Shown here in pieces: positions 20,332-31,150 of a stretch of 64,000 nt of DNA (position 1 is its first letter; every line of letters starts with the position of its first letter). The DNA is taken from positions 42,764,001-42,828,000 of the forward strand of contig JARDYH010000002.1 in NCBI GenBank assembly GCA_029215795.1, in the 5' to 3' direction. The translations under genes were made by a program, and so were the position numbers. The notes beneath the pieces are model-generated. The model had not been told where the DNA came from and ran no database searches. It worked only from the letters and a program-made list of their open reading frames with translations. The stretch is from Anniella stebbinsi. Its lineage: Eukaryota; Chordata; Lepidosauria; Squamata; Anniellidae.

Positions 20332-20842
20332 TTGTGGCTTCATCTGGACCCATTTCACTCAGGTGTTTGGACAAGATATAGGACTGAGACAGCTTTGGTC
20401 ATCTTGGTGGATGGCATAAGCCAGGAACTGGTTGGGGGAAATGCAGCCCTATTTGTTTTCCTAGACCTCTCAGTGCATTTTGATAGCACCAAGGATGTTA
20501 TTGTTCTGGACTACCTGCCTGGTATATATGGGCCTTGTGGGGCACTGTACTGCAGTAGTTCTTGGTCCTTCCTTTCAGGCTATGACCACAAGGTGGTGAT
20601 GGGAGACTATTCTTTGGTCTATGGTTTCCCACCAGGTACTGTTCCTAAGTTCAGCCAAGAAGATAGAGTTGATGTTGGTCAGTAGGAAGGCTCAGGGACC
20701 AGGATTTAACCCATTCTGGGTGGGGTTGTGCTTCTCGTGAAAGATTAGGTTCATAGGTTGGGGGAGTTTCTGAATTCTACGCTGTCCCTGGATCTTCAGG
20801 TGGCATGGAGTGTATTTGCATAATTGTGTTTCATGTGCCACT
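20332..20842 (+). pseudogene. L2 reverse transcriptase fragment (broken)
   Basis: The plus frame reads LDPFHSGVWTRYRTETALV, then FVFLDLSVHFDS, DYLPGIYGPCG and VYGFPPGTVP. These correspond to L2 reverse transcriptase motif A (pattern FLDLSAAFDT, keeping both aspartates) and motif B (pattern YGVPQGSVL, here with P for Q). The catalytic motif C (Y/F-x-D-D) should follow motif B within about 40-60 residues. It is absent: the sequence jumps from PKFSQ to the downstream FNPFWVGLCF block in another frame. Stops and frameshifts confirm a dead copy. An L2-clade LINE nicks target DNA and copies its RNA into it. Confidence 0.8.
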
Positions 20843-21246
20843 GAGCCTATCCACATTGCCTTTAAAACGACTTATATTCTGTTTAAAAATGTGGTTTTTT
20901 AAGTCGTTACATTATGTGGTAGGACACACTGAGCAGTACTTAACGTTTCATAGTGACTGCTTCCTCCATTCTCAAAGCATTCACTGGTGTCACACTGGGT
21001 TATTTCTGTGTTTTGCAGGCTGCTTGAGTTACAGAGATAGAAGTGGGCTGGTCAAGCAGCCTGCAAAACAAAAATGAAAGTAGAAGAGACCCAGAATTAA
21101 CCCTGTGTGACACCAGTGAACACGGAGGAAGCAGTCACTATGAAACGTAAGTACTGCTCAGTGTGTCCTATCATGTAATGAAATGACTTAAAAACCATGT
21201 TTTTAAACAGAATATAAGTAGTTTTAAGGGCAATGTGGATGGGCAC
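20843..21246. mobile_element. Large palindrome (Family C relative) inserted in L2
   Basis: Two arms of about 195 bp are reverse complements. The left starts GAGCCTATCCACATTGCC. The right ends GGCAATGTGGATGGGCAC. Both arms contain 'GACTGCTTCCTCC' or its complement and 'CAGGCTGCTTGA' near the loop. The ends resemble Family C (GAGCCTATCTACAC). It interrupts the L2 coding remnant. The 3 bp beyond each end are ACT and AAT, so no perfect duplication is left. Confidence 0.8.
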
Positions 21247-21516
21247 AATGTTACTGTTCCTGAGTCTGTCTGATCTGGCAATGGTTACCCATGCTTTGGT
21301 TACATCATAGTCAGACTATATCAATGATTCTACATTATGTGGGATTGCCATTGAAGGGTGTCTGGAAACTTCCATTTGTGCAACATGCAGCAGTTCAGCG
21401 GTTAACTGCAGGACATCATCATGTTCACATCACCGGAATACTAAAGGATTGGCACTGATTGCCAATTGGTTTCCAGGCTCAATTGAAGGTGTTGGTCTTA
21501 ATAGTTAAAACCTTAA

Positions 21517-21634
21517 GGGTGCAATCCTATGCATGTTTAGGCAGAAAAAATTCCTACAACTCCCGCTATGCTTATTGGGGCATGCTGGGAGTTGTAAGTC
21601 TTTTTTCTGTCTAAATATGCATAGGATTGTGCCC
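21517..21634. mobile_element. Family D palindrome with TAA target duplication (Harbinger-like)
   Basis: This 118-bp element begins GGGTGCAATCCTATGCATG and ends CATAGGATTGTGCCC (within 21617-21634). The arms of about 50 bp include the mirrored 'CAACTCCC' and 'GGGAGTTG'. It is flanked by TAA (21514-21516 and 21635-21637). A 3-bp TWA duplication with GG-starting ends is the PIF/Harbinger pattern. Removing it restores CCTTAAATGGCC, the expected L2 sequence at that point, so the boundaries are well supported. Confidence 0.85.
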
Positions 21635-21830
21635 TAAATGGCCCCTGCAACCTCTATTGGAGTCTTTGCTTCCCCTGCCCATCTCCCTGCTGTGCCCCAA
21701 AATGTTTTAAGAAAAAGAAATCCCACTAAATGGCACATGCAGTGACTATGCAAGCTAATAACCCAGACAGCTTTGGCTGTTGGGCGGTATAAAAATGAAC
21801 CAAATAAGTAAATAAATAAAAAATAGTGCC

Positions 21831-22569
21831 CGTATTGTTTGCGAAAAGGCGTCCATAGTGTTTGCAAGCTACATTTGGCCCATTTGCACTCCATAGCCAC
21901 TACAGAAAGCCAAAAGTGTTATATAGCTTGAGAGTAAGCTAAATTTAATCACTATCATGTTCTGTAGTGCTACAGTGTAGTTTGCTGCCAAATTACGGTG
22001 GCTAAACAGCAAATTCAGCACTTTTTTGTTTGTTTACTTTTTGATGGACTCCCTACAAACTCAGCATTACCCGGTGGTCTGCAGCCAGCATTATGGTTGG
22101 GGGGGGGGGAGGAGTGAAAACAGCACCCAGACCTCTGAAAGTTGCCCACCCTTAGCTTAGGGCCTGGCTATTTGAGGAACCGCTTGTCTCAGTATGAACC
22201 TGCTCACTTATTAAGATCTGCAGAAGATGCCCTTGAAGACCTTCATTTACAGAGACCTGCTTGTTAAACTGTGGGAAAGGGCTTCCTCCTGTGTTGCTCA
22301 GAAATTCTGGAATATGGTCCCTTTGGAATTGTACTCCCCCCCCCCCCAAAAAAAAAAAAAAACCCAAAAGGAGGAGAGCATCTGAGTCAGGACAGAAAAA
22401 AGGGGAGAAACATGTTCTCAGGATGCTTAGAATACTTTGAAATAAAATATTTTAAGCATCTTGAGAACCTGTTTCTCCCCCTTTTTTTTCTGTCCCTTCA
22501 GAATTGTAACTGTTCTCAGTGTTCTCTGCATACAGGAAGGGGGACAAATCACATCTTTTTTAACTTGGC
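21831..22569. other. No gene recognised; homopolymer runs
   Basis: A G11 run lies at 22099-22109, and a C12 run passes into an A15 run at 22336-22362. The 144-codon plus frame at 22271-22705 depends on these runs (proline and lysine stretches) and is not supported. Confidence 0.5.
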
Positions 22570-22735
22570 TTTTAAAATTATCATTATGGATGTTAAGGTT
22601 GTGCCTAATGTTTTATTGTGTTTTTATTTGATTGCTGTTTTATCGTTTGAATTTTTGGCAAAATACCTTGGTTGGCTTCTGAAAGGTGGTATAGAAATAC
22701 CATAAATGAAACAAACAAACAAATGAATGAATGAC
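22570..22735 (+). mobile_element. L2-type LINE 3' tail
   Basis: A T-rich 3' untranslated region (TTTTATTGTG, ATTGCTGTTTTATCG) is followed by CTTGGTTGGCTTCTGAAAGG, TGGTATAGAAATACC and a tail of AAAC and AATG units. Only the last 165 bp remains. Confidence 0.6.
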
Positions 22736-24477
22736 TGCTGGAATTTATTAAATCACATTTCCCCATATATCTGACCTGGGAAACTGGGGTTTAAGCTTGG
22801 AATACAGACCAGAAAATGGATCTAGGATCTAATTCTGGTTTCATTTCCTAGTTTGTATTCTGAGTTTAAACTGCAATTTACCAGTTTGGATGTACAAGAA
22901 CACATGGTTTAATAAATGCCAGAATTCTTTTTTTTCAACATACAAATGAAAGGAGGAGGAAGCACAAAGGCACAACACTTGGTCTGTTATGTTTGAACTG
23001 GTTCAATAGCTCCAGTATATAACCTGCAGATCAGTGGCAACACAAAGCAGTTAAACAGGAGACAGGTAACCACAGTGCATCTGGGGGCAATTCAGGCATG
23101 ACTTACTCCTTGAATCGAAGCACAATAAAGATATATGCAACCTGTAATGCCAAGGCACTTATCTTTGGGGTTCTGTTGTGAATTTATATTTTTACTGTCT
23201 ACCAATTCTTCATTCTTCATTTGTGTAGCTTGAATCCCCCTCACTGAAGGGGCCTCCTGCTGTCTTTCCTTGACTGTAGATGCTCCATCGATGGACCACC
23301 CAAGGTTAAGATCTGCATTTGTTTGCAGAATTTATGCTCTAGGCTACAAAGATCTATCTTGTCTCAGTCTCTGGAAAGAGAGTATGGAGCTCTTTGTGAC
23401 ATGTGTTAGCTGTTACATAGATTATGGCTCTGATCCAACAATTTTTTCCCCACATAAGCCACATACCAATCAATGAGAAAAGTCAGTTGTGACTTACTTA
23501 AGCCCCATGGATTTCAACAGACCTTAGACACAACCAGCATGAGTTGGGTTGAGGCCTGGATATTAGCAGTTGCATTTCACCCAAATCGTTTCTTCTATCA
23601 AATGTATGTTTATTTACTCAAATCATCCAGGCAATTAATAAGAAGAGGGTTTGTGTAAACTGTGGTGGGGTTAAGGGATCATATATGTATATAATTTTTA
23701 TTGCAATTTCCTTCTGCCTCCTCAGATGTTACTATTTAAACCTGCACAGGACTGGTGTAGTGAAAGCATTTGAAAAAAAAGAAAAGGAAAAGAGACTCTC
23801 ATTAAAGAGGAAAAAGATGATCCACTGAGGAGTGATTCACTCTGTTCTATGTTTATAGCAGATCTCTTCTTGCAGGCTGTTTACAGTATACCTTGTTGAC
23901 AAGACACACATGCTTATTGGGGGTGAAAATGATACCAAGCTGCACAGGAGTAACTCTCTGGCTTGTTCCTGCAGAGACTACAGGGAGTCAGTAGAGGGCA
24001 TCCCCTGCCTTTTGTTCTAACTGATACTATAAAGCTGGAAGGCTTACTAGCACATTTAACAAAGCTGAAGAGGGGCACTGTGAGAACTGGGGCTTTTAAC
24101 CAGTGCCTGGAGTCCCATAGAATCATCACTCAACTGCATAAGGGTGACAATTGTGAGGTAACATGCACTCTCACATGGTTTACAGAAACACATTTGTTGT
24201 CACTGGGACTTTTAAAAAAAAGATACACTGTGAGTGTCATCAGACGAGCGTATTATTGCACACTTGTAACTGAGCACTCATGGATTTTCACGGTTCCTAT
24301 TCTTTACGTCGTTCACCTCCCATGTATCTCCTGCCCCTTCTAGACTTCTTCCCGTGACAAAAAAAGACCATGGTAAATCCGAATTATTTTTAGAGATGGA
24401 ACTTGCCGCTATCTCCTGCTGTGTGCAGGAGAATTGGCGCAATAGAAACGGCCCACTGAATGGGCCACATAACATGT
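22736..24477. other. No gene recognised
   Basis: Unique-looking DNA with no repeat family or motif detected. Longer frames (for example 23963-24343 plus, 126 codons) show no recognisable domain. Confidence 0.5.
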
Positions 24478-24520
24478 TCTCTCTCTCGCGCGTGCACACA
24501 CACACACACACACACACACT
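24478..24520. repeat. (CT)n/(CG)/(CA)n microsatellite
   Basis: CT units pass through CGCGCGTG into about 12 CA units. CACA and CAGACACA words continue sparsely to about 25290, giving a purine-pyrimidine-alternating neighbourhood. Confidence 0.9.
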
Positions 24521-24706
24521 CTGACATGGAATCACACACCTGGAATGATACGGACTTTCTCAAAGCACATGCCATGACAGAGTTAAACACACACAGACAC
24601 ACAGAGAGAAAGATAGACACTCATGCCAACGCTGACTCACAAGCACAAATGCTGTGATAGAATCATACATCCTGACACACACAGATGCTGCCAACAGACT
24701 TGCAAA

Positions 24707-25046
24707 CAGCATCAACAGCAAGGGTAGTCATGGTAGGGCAACTGCTGAGGGCCCACACCCCGGCAGGGCCCCCCTGGCAAGAAGCATCTGGACCTGCTCC
24801 TCTTCTTCATCCTTGCTTGCTCACCTGCCTCTCCCTCTGATTCAGACAGTGGTGGTGGTTAGAAGGAGGAGTGATAGAGATGTCTCTGCCTGCTTGCTCA
24901 CTGGCATTCTGCTTATCAAGTAAGCAAGTGGTAGCAGTGATGAGAAAGAAAAGCAACAGTAGCTAGTGAGAAGATGGACTCCTTGAGGGGAGGCACTCGT
25001 TGAGGGTGTCCTGTCCACGGGCCCTCATAAACCTGGAGTTGCACTG
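24707..25046. mobile_element. Family G hAT-like element, copy 1
   Basis: Collinear with 38798-39118 over its whole length: CAAGGGTAG(T/G)CATGGT, then ACTTGCTTGCTCACCTGCCT or similar, GTGGTGG, GATGAGAAG, CCCTCA and TGGAG. The flanks CTTGCAAA (24699-24706) and CTTGAAAA (25047-25054) match at 7 of 8 bases, an 8-bp duplication as in hAT elements. It has no transposase frame. Confidence 0.72.
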
Positions 25047-25384
25047 CTTGAAAACACTGATATGGTTGCAAACTGACAGACAGGCACACACTGCAACATG
25101 AGCTCACACATTTGTGACAAGACAGACTCATAAAATCTTCAACGCATACTCCCTCCCCCTCCCCCCAACCCTCAGGCTTGTACACTTGCCACAATATGGA
25201 TACTCTCACACAGACACATGCATGTCAGAACCCAGACTCACATTCACACATACCATGACACAGATTCAAGCGCACACACATGTCACAAGTTGGGTCCCCC
25301 CCCAATTCCAGTGGGATTCCATGTAATCGGTTCCATGTATCCAGTTGTTGGATGCAGCACCATGTATCTCTCTGCATGTACTCA

Positions 25385-25688
25385 TGTTGTGAAGTCGAGG
25401 CTCGCCTGGCGCCAACATTGTTATCTTTTCGGTGCCAGGTCAAGACTTTCCTCTTCTCCCAGGCATTTAACAGCATATGATGAGGGTTTTTGTGTTGTTG
25501 TGTTGTTGTTGTGCTTTGACCCAGAAGGATATTGTAATTTTAACTTGTTTTTATGCTTTATGCTTTTAAATTTTGTATATTGGTGTTTTAATTGTTCAAT
25601 ATTTTTAATTTTTGTAAACCACCCAGAGAGCTTCGGCTATGGGGCGGTATATAAATGGAATAAAATAAATAAATAAATAAATAATAAA
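25385..25688 (+). mobile_element. L2-clade LINE 3' end with (AAAT)n tail
   Basis: The plus frame ends EARLAPTLLSFRCQVKTFLF then SQAF, which is the C-terminal end of L2 ORF2. The 3' untranslated region is T-rich with a TGTTG run. The terminal block is ACCACCCAGAGAGCTTCGGC, TATGGGGCGGTATATAAATG, then about five AAAT units. This is the best preserved L2 3' terminus in the window. Confidence 0.85.
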
Positions 25689-26669
25689 ATCATTCATGAA
25701 TATTTGCAAACAAGTATCTTTGTAGTGTCCAAAGTTCTCACGCATGGGCATTGCAGATTTGCCTGGAGATTGGATACTGTCACAAGGGCATTAGTGATAT
25801 TTTGGTATTGTGTGTTGAGGGAATACTCTTTTTTAAAAATCCTCCTTTAATCTAAGTTGGTGGCCATAATTGTATGTCAAATATACTAAGGATATTTTGC
25901 TGATGCTAACTTGTGTCCTATATCAATGACAAAAGAAACTCATCCTCTTTTTAATATCAAGAATGTGGAATATATTTACTGAGGCCTTGGAGGAGAGTGC
26001 TTCGCTGGTTCCTTGAATAACGTATTTCAGTATATTTTCTTTTAGAGTTGTCTTTTATGTTAAAATAAGTTTTAAAAATGGGATGATGGCTCTCTTTTCT
26101 TAAGAAGAGTGTAAGTTTGCTCTTGAGGTAAACCAAAGTGACATAAGAACCGCATGTGTCTGCCAATGACATGCTGACATTGGCTGGTTATTCTTTTCCC
26201 TCTGCCATTATTATTATGTTGAAAATATAGCTCTGTTTTAAAAGCTTCATTCTATTCTTTGTACTGAAATGGGTTGTTGTCCCTGGAAGTGATTGCATGA
26301 GAATGGAACACCAAGATACATTTGCAGACAAGCACATGATAGCAATGGATCCCTTCCCCACCCAAAAAGAATGTGCAAGCCTCTTCATTTGGCAAACTCA
26401 AAAATAGGATTGGCACAGTACTAGTAAAAGCATCAGATGACTCCAATGCACTGCTCATGAGAAGAACAGCGGGAGAAAATAAACAGAGCTTGGCAATGGT
26501 AAGGTGAGGAGCAAAGCTGATGCAACTGGAAAGAAAGTTATCAACAACACATGTGGGAAAATCTTTCGCCTCATTCACACACTCTGGGAGAACACTGCAG
26601 TGTGGATGGATGGTACATGGGATGGGTTTTGGTAAGTTGGACGTGGTCATGAGATGGATAAGTAAATCA
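25689..26669. other. No gene recognised; one long antisense frame
   Basis: A 169-codon minus frame (26252-26761) extends into this stretch. Its first 30 or so codons are antisense to a CR1 fragment and no domain is recognisable, so it is treated as chance. No other feature. Confidence 0.5.
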
Positions 26670-26802
26670 TAGGACTTGATACCACAAGTTGTAGTGATGG
26701 GCGCCAATGTAGATGGCTTTAAAGGGGGGTTAGACAAATTTGTGGAAGATAAGGCTATCAATGGCTATTAGTTACAATGAAGGCAATATGCTTGTGGTGA
26801 GT
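26670..26802 (+). mobile_element. CR1-type LINE fragment
   Basis: The block GTAGTGATGGGCGCCAATG, GATGGCTTTAAAGGGGG, TTAGACAAATTTGTGGAAGA and CTATCAATGGCTATTAG matches the CR1 segment just upstream of the 3' end seen at 32100-32180. The terminal motif is absent. Confidence 0.75.
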
Positions 26803-26864
26803 TTGTTAGTGAGCAGAAATATGGACTTCACAGCATTCCAAAATGCTGCTAAGAGACCAGTGTA

Positions 26865-27416
26865 GCCTAACCCAGTGAGTAGATTTTAGCAGGCTTTAGC
26901 CGACAGGAGCAGGCCACACTCCCTGGATGGGCCTCTCATAGTTCTGTCAGCCTTTTCTCATAAAGTCTTATCTCAGGATGAGCTGGAAGGTTTTCACTCT
27001 TAACCAGGCCAATTATTTTCTCAAGCTGAGAAGCTTTGAGAACCAGTTAGAGGGAGTCCCCCTGCTTCTTTGGGGGCAGGAGGGATGCAGCCTGTCAACT
27101 CCTGAGAGAGAGGCAGGAACCTAGCATGGAAGCCTGTAATATCCAATGCGCAAGCTTCATGCTTCAGCTTCGCTTCAGGAGGAACTGCGTGCGCTACTGG
27201 CCTGGAGAACTTGCTGTAGCTCAGAAGAAAGGCTTCCATCTATCATGCCCCCCCCCCCCCAACAGACACTCAGCTATGAAAGCTTGATTAGCTGGAAGAA
27301 GTTGCTAACTTTCTTCACATGTAAATATTCTGCATCCATTTTCCATCAATAAACTGTCATCTTGTACCACAAGTGGCTTGTTTCATCTTGATAACCAAAA
27401 GAACTTGATTGATGAC
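26865..27416 (+). mobile_element. Possible LTR-like fragment
   Basis: An AATAAA signal at about 27347 is followed by CTGTCATCTTGTACCACAAG, TGGCTTGTTTCATCTTG and a terminus TTGATTGATGACA, resembling the R-U5 end of a retroviral-type LTR. A C13 run occurs at 27248-27260. I found no 5' TG end with a matching duplication, and the next element starts directly at 27420, so the call is tentative. Confidence 0.35.
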
Positions 27417-27419
27417 ATG

Positions 27420-27957
27420 GGCCCTTTCTACACCATAGGGGTGTAGAGGAAGGAAGGGAGGGAGGGGGATCCTGGAAGCAGCTGCTTCTGGGATTGTTGC
27501 CCTAATACACACCATTGTGCGACAACCCAGGCTCCTCCAGGGCTGTTGCAGCTGCCATTTTGGGCCCCGAGGAGAGTGCAGGAGTGCTCCTGTGCTGAGG
27601 TAGTTTTTTTTTTAAAAAATAGGTGCACTATTGGGGCCCCCTCTCCCCTGCCATCCTGGCGATGGTGGACTTGGCTCCCCCCTCCACTGATGGGCACAGA
27701 GCTGTGTGGTGCTTTTCCTTGCCCATTTTTGCTGCCGCGCTTACTTGCGAGTAAGCGCGGCAACACCTGGACCGCGGCAACACGCGGTCCTGATCCTTCC
27801 CAGGACCGCGGAAGGATCAGGATTTTTGAGGGATCCCTTATCCCTGGCAAATCCCGTGCCCACTCCCCCTGCCCCCAGGAGTCCCTTAGCATTTGGACTC
27901 ACAGGGACCAGCCGTGAGCTATCCCAGGTGAAACGCCTGGTCTAGAAATGGCCTTGG
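27420..27957. mobile_element. GC-rich DNA element with CTACACC-type ends
   Basis: The left end GGGCCCTTTCTACACC is answered at the right by GGTCTAGAAATGGCC. The interior is GC-rich with strong hairpins at 27735-27760 and 27789-27821 and mirrored prolines-rich coding noise on both strands. The ends recall Family C (ATCTACAC), but no target duplication is clear. Confidence 0.55.
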
Positions 27958-27979
27958 GCCTGGAAGACCCAGAATCCAA

Positions 27980-28110
27980 CAATGCTACTTTCGGGATCAG
28001 AGTCAGCATGCCTCTTCATACCAGTTGCTGGGGAACAACAGAGGGAGGCAACTATTGTCCTCATGTCCTGCTTGCATCTGATCATGAAATGGACTCTAGT
28101 CCATTAAAGC
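27980..28110 (+). mobile_element. CR1-type LINE fragment
   Basis: Contains 'GTCAGCATGCCTCTTCATAC', 'CAGTTGCTGGGGAACAAC' and 'CCTCATGTCCTGCTTGC', the middle of the CR1 3' untranslated block. Both its start and the terminal TATG motif are missing. Confidence 0.7.
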
Positions 28111-28247
28111 ATGCACCATAATACATGAGTGCAGAACCACTTTCAGACCAATGGGCTGCATTCCACGTCGGGGAAGCTCTTGGGGGGTGGGCTGCATTCT
28201 GATGGTGGGCATGGCCAATTTTAGCTTATCGCTGTTACTGCCAGTAA

Positions 28248-28675
28248 CTGAGGGTCAAACTAAACACTCTGCTAATCACACATAGCAGAGTTTTGCATGA
28301 TTGGCTTACTTTAGTGTAAGCACATGGGGGACCAATTTGGATTGGGACTGTGATGATTTGGGAGGGGGATTTAAGTTTCCTTCTCCCATTTTCATCCCAG
28401 AATTCCACCCTCTCCCCAAGAGGTGGGGTTAAAAAAAAGTTTGCATTGATTCCAAACAAGTAAGTTCCCCCCCCCCCCGCTTGCCACCCCCCCCCACCAG
28501 TGCAGGGCATGTATAGAATTTGGGGGTGAAAATGGGAGGAGAAAAAGCTTAAATCCCCCCTCCTGGATTGTCATGGTCTTAGTCTGAATTGGGCACATGT
28601 GTGCTTACACTAAAGAAAGAATCATGGATACATAGCTCTGCTATGTGTGATTAGCAGAACAATTTGTTTGGCCCC
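28248..28675. mobile_element. Imperfect palindromic DNA element
   Basis: The left side (GGGTCAAACTAAACACTCTG, CTAATCACACATAGCAGAG, CTTTAGTGTAAGCACATG) is mirrored on the right (CATGTGTGCTTACACTAAAG, CTCTGCTATGTGTGATTAGC, TTTGTTTGGCCCC). The interior has poly-C runs at 28466-28496. The class is not resolved. Confidence 0.7.
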
Positions 28676-28854
28676 AACCCTTAGGAGAGGCATTTCAAAC
28701 CTTTGAGAATGGGAACAAAAAGGCACAAAAGCTGGGAAACCCAACAAATGACCAGTGGTTGGAGAAAGAAGGCAGGGCCAGGGGAAGGAGGCGTGGCCTT
28801 CTAGGGAATCTCAAAGAGCTGGATTTGGCCCCTGGTTCTGAAGTTCGTTACCCC

Positions 28855-28910
28855 TTCCATAATAAATGTGCTAAGTCTTTAAGATGTCATAAGACTCTTG
28901 GTTGTTTTAT
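28855..28910 (+). mobile_element. Solitary end of the 8079-type palindrome
   Basis: The sequence TCCATAATAAATGTGCTAAG, TCTTTAAGATGTCATAAGAC and TCTTGGTTGTTTT matches the right terminus of the element at 8079-8396. Confidence 0.55.
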
Positions 28911-29943
28911 CTGAAAATAGCAAGTTCTACACTAAGGGACTCACCACTGCAATTACCTGATTTATTGGTTGACTTGAGGCATTATGGTGAGACAATGACC
29001 CAAAAGTGATGGATGAGCACAGGCAGTCATCAGGATGACGTTCTAAGCTCATATCTCTAATAAAAGAAAGTGGTGTGCCACATGCCAAAGGCACAACCAA
29101 AATAAGCATTTTCTTTAGTAAATTCTTTTAATATGTGGAGTCTAAATGCACAACTGAGCAAGGCGCCTGGGCCCAACCGTGACCCGTGCAAGAAACCCAC
29201 AGCTTCTCTTCTGATGTGGGAATGGCACATCTGAATCGGCCTGAAGTGTTGTGTGAATCAGATGAGGTCAGCATTTAACTTCTTTTGTTTGAACATAAAA
29301 GGTTGGGTTTGAGGGATGGATAATCATAAAGCAACAAAGAGGAATGCAATGATCTGTAATTTATATATACAGAGCCTAAGGAGTCGACAAAGGAACAAGA
29401 TCTATTGGCTTGTCTCACTGCTGGGAAGAAGAGATCTATGGATGTCTCTCTGCTTTGGTGTATCAGATCCCTGTTGAAACTGGACCATCTTATAAGGATA
29501 TTCTAGGATTTGGGGTGTATTATTCTAGTGGTTGAGTCTGGACTTGAAACCGTTTCCAAAGTTGAATACTGTGGAAATATATTGAAATCAGAAAAGTGTG
29601 TGTGTGGGGATGGAGTAGGGGGAAGAATCATGTAAGTTTTGTTCCAAGTTCCTTTCCAGATTATTTTCTTTTCCAGATTTCATGGGAAAAATATCTTGGA
29701 ATGGCTATTTCTCTATTTTGGGGTAGGAACAAAGCATTTCTTTTCTGTATGATGTTTTTGTAGCTGCAGATTGTTAAAGCCATAAAGATGGCAGATGGGT
29801 AGGTAGCAAAGTTTATGCACAGGTGATCCATACCTTTAGTTCTCCTTAGGTATGCAATTTACAAAAATGTCACCAATGGTTTTAAAAGGAGAGAGAGAGA
29901 GAGGAATCAAGCCTCCATGGAAATATAGAATCATCTTAAGTAG
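28911..29943. other. No gene recognised
   Basis: Unique-looking, AT-rich. A short (GA)n tract lies at 29889-29903. Confidence 0.5.
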
Positions 29944-30531
29944 GAGCCGATCTACACACTAGGTTTTTAACGTTTTATAAGGGTTATGAAAACTCTTTGG
30001 GCCACATGACGCACTCCCTATAACGTTGTATACCTGAGGTTTTTTAAAACTCACTTCAGCTATATACAAAGGTTTCACTTCTAATAAATCATTTTAAGTA
30101 AAATAATGTGTCCTTCCTTACCGCTTGTGATTCATGGGGGCAGTGCTTCATTTACTGGTGCCCAAATGCTTAGCAGTTGATTGGTGGGGAAGAAAGTGGG
30201 GCTAAGGAGGGAGTGGGTGAGTGAACTACAACACCCACAATTCTTAGCCCTATACTCATTGAAAGCTAGGGAATGACAGAGGAACTAAGGAGGAAGTGGG
30301 TGACTGAACTACAACACCCACAATGCCTTGCCCTAAACTCATTGTAAAAACGAAACAGAAAGAGACGGGGCAGAAGAGTGTGTGACTGCACACACCGCTT
30401 TAAAGACTGAAGATTTTTTCTCCTGTAACGTGAGTACTCAGTAATGTGGCCTAAGACGTTTTAGAACGCACCTATTTGGAACGTTTTAAAATACTATTTA
30501 AAACATTCCAAGGGACTATGTAGATAGGCTC
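29944..30531. mobile_element. Family C element, 588 bp, with TAG duplication
   Basis: The left end GAGCCGATCTACACAC and right end GTAGATAGGCTC are inverted repeats. The flanks are TAG on both sides (29941-29943 and 30532-30534). This agrees with the AGT/AGT flanks of the 106-bp relative at 36362. The interior includes an ACGTTTTA-rich subterminal zone and a two-copy tandem at 30185-30345. No transposase frame is present. Confidence 0.75.
30185..30345. repeat. Two-copy tandem duplication inside the Family C element
   Basis: Units share GGGTGAGTGAACTACAACAC or its GACTG variant, CCACAAT, CTTAGCCCTATACTCATTG and its variant. The period is about 78-90 bp with an indel between units. Confidence 0.85.
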
Positions 30532-30642
30532 TAGGTAGCTACATAGGGAGGAAGGTAGCTTTCAGTAGTTACCAATTCGCTACCTTTAAACATAGAACTG
30601 TCTGTAATGCTGCACAGGTATCTCAAAGGCGCACTGATAGGT

Positions 30643-30680
30643 CAATAAAGGTGGTGTGGGCCAATAAAGATGGTGTGGGC
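30643..30680. repeat. Two-copy 19-bp tandem duplication
   Basis: CAATAAAGGTGGTGTGGGC is repeated once with a single G-to-A change. Confidence 0.92.
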
Positions 30681-30716
30681 TTGGAGTCTCTACTTGGCTT
30701 TGTGACAAATAGTAAG

Positions 30717-30749
<33 letters not shown>
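30717..30749. repeat. (GT)n microsatellite
   Basis: About 13 GT units with one terminal GTAT interruption. Confidence 0.95.
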
Positions 30750-30750
<1 letters not shown>

Positions 30751-31150
30751 TGTAGATGATGGCTCAGTGAGCAGAGCCTGTTACCTAATGTACCTCATGG
30801 ACCATAACATAGGATAAGCCCTATATACCAGCACAAATGTGAAAACAGGCTGGGAAATGTAGAGCCAAGGTAGCCCTGACAGAGATGTATTCTATTAATG
30901 AACTTGTTAGTGCTCAATTGAAAGATTAAGTTGTATCAGCATTCTTCAACATATGGGCCATTTTATAGCCGAGGCTGCAGAAATGCACAACTTTTCCATG
31001 TTTTTAGCAGGTTAGCATGCCTAGATGGCAGCCTTTTTGGTCACTTGATACTGTTAAACCATTGGTAGTTAAGAAATCCTACCTGATCTACTGTAAGTCA
31101 TCCAGAGATCTGCTGGTATATCCCAATCTAATGTCATCCGTATTGCTAAA

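Larger units (their letters stand above)
20060..21830 (+). mobile_element. L2-clade LINE, internal and 3' region, with two nested insertions
   Basis: The coding remnant starts around 20060 and is recognisable from about 20250 (FIKETLP, then LAKVTERVVA). It passes through the reverse transcriptase core to 20842. It resumes after the 20843-21246 insertion with the block corresponding to LVTHALVTSQ...DYINDSTLC and 'CATCACCGGAATACTAAAGG'. It continues to 'AAAACCTTAA' at the 21517 insertion and 'ATGGCCCC' after it. A terminal 'AGCTTTGGCTGTTGGGCGG' followed by an AAAT-like tail is at 21770-21825. Part of the 3' coding end is missing before the tail. Confidence 0.8.

Noticed and set aside
20843..21246. 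Inverted duplication caused by assembly error
   Set aside because: The arms differ by many substitutions and small indels, and the ends resemble other transposon ends in the window, so a real palindromic element is more likely.
24478..25300. CA-rich neighbourhood as a possible regulatory or Z-DNA domain
   Set aside because: Alternating purine-pyrimidine tracts are present but no independent evidence of regulatory function is visible in the sequence.
26252..26761. 169-codon minus-strand open frame, among the longest
   Set aside because: Its start is antisense to a CR1 fragment, it shows no domain, signal or compositional bias of a real protein, and it has no splice or promoter context. Chance is the better explanation in 64 kb of six-frame sequence.
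26865..27416. Second intact solo LTR
   Set aside because: Only the 3' side looks LTR-like. No TG start with a matching duplication was found, so it is kept only as a low-confidence feature.
27428..27917. Long overlapping frames on both strands
   Set aside because: Both arise from the GC-rich, stop-poor interior of a DNA transposon. Opposite-strand frames of similar length argue against coding.
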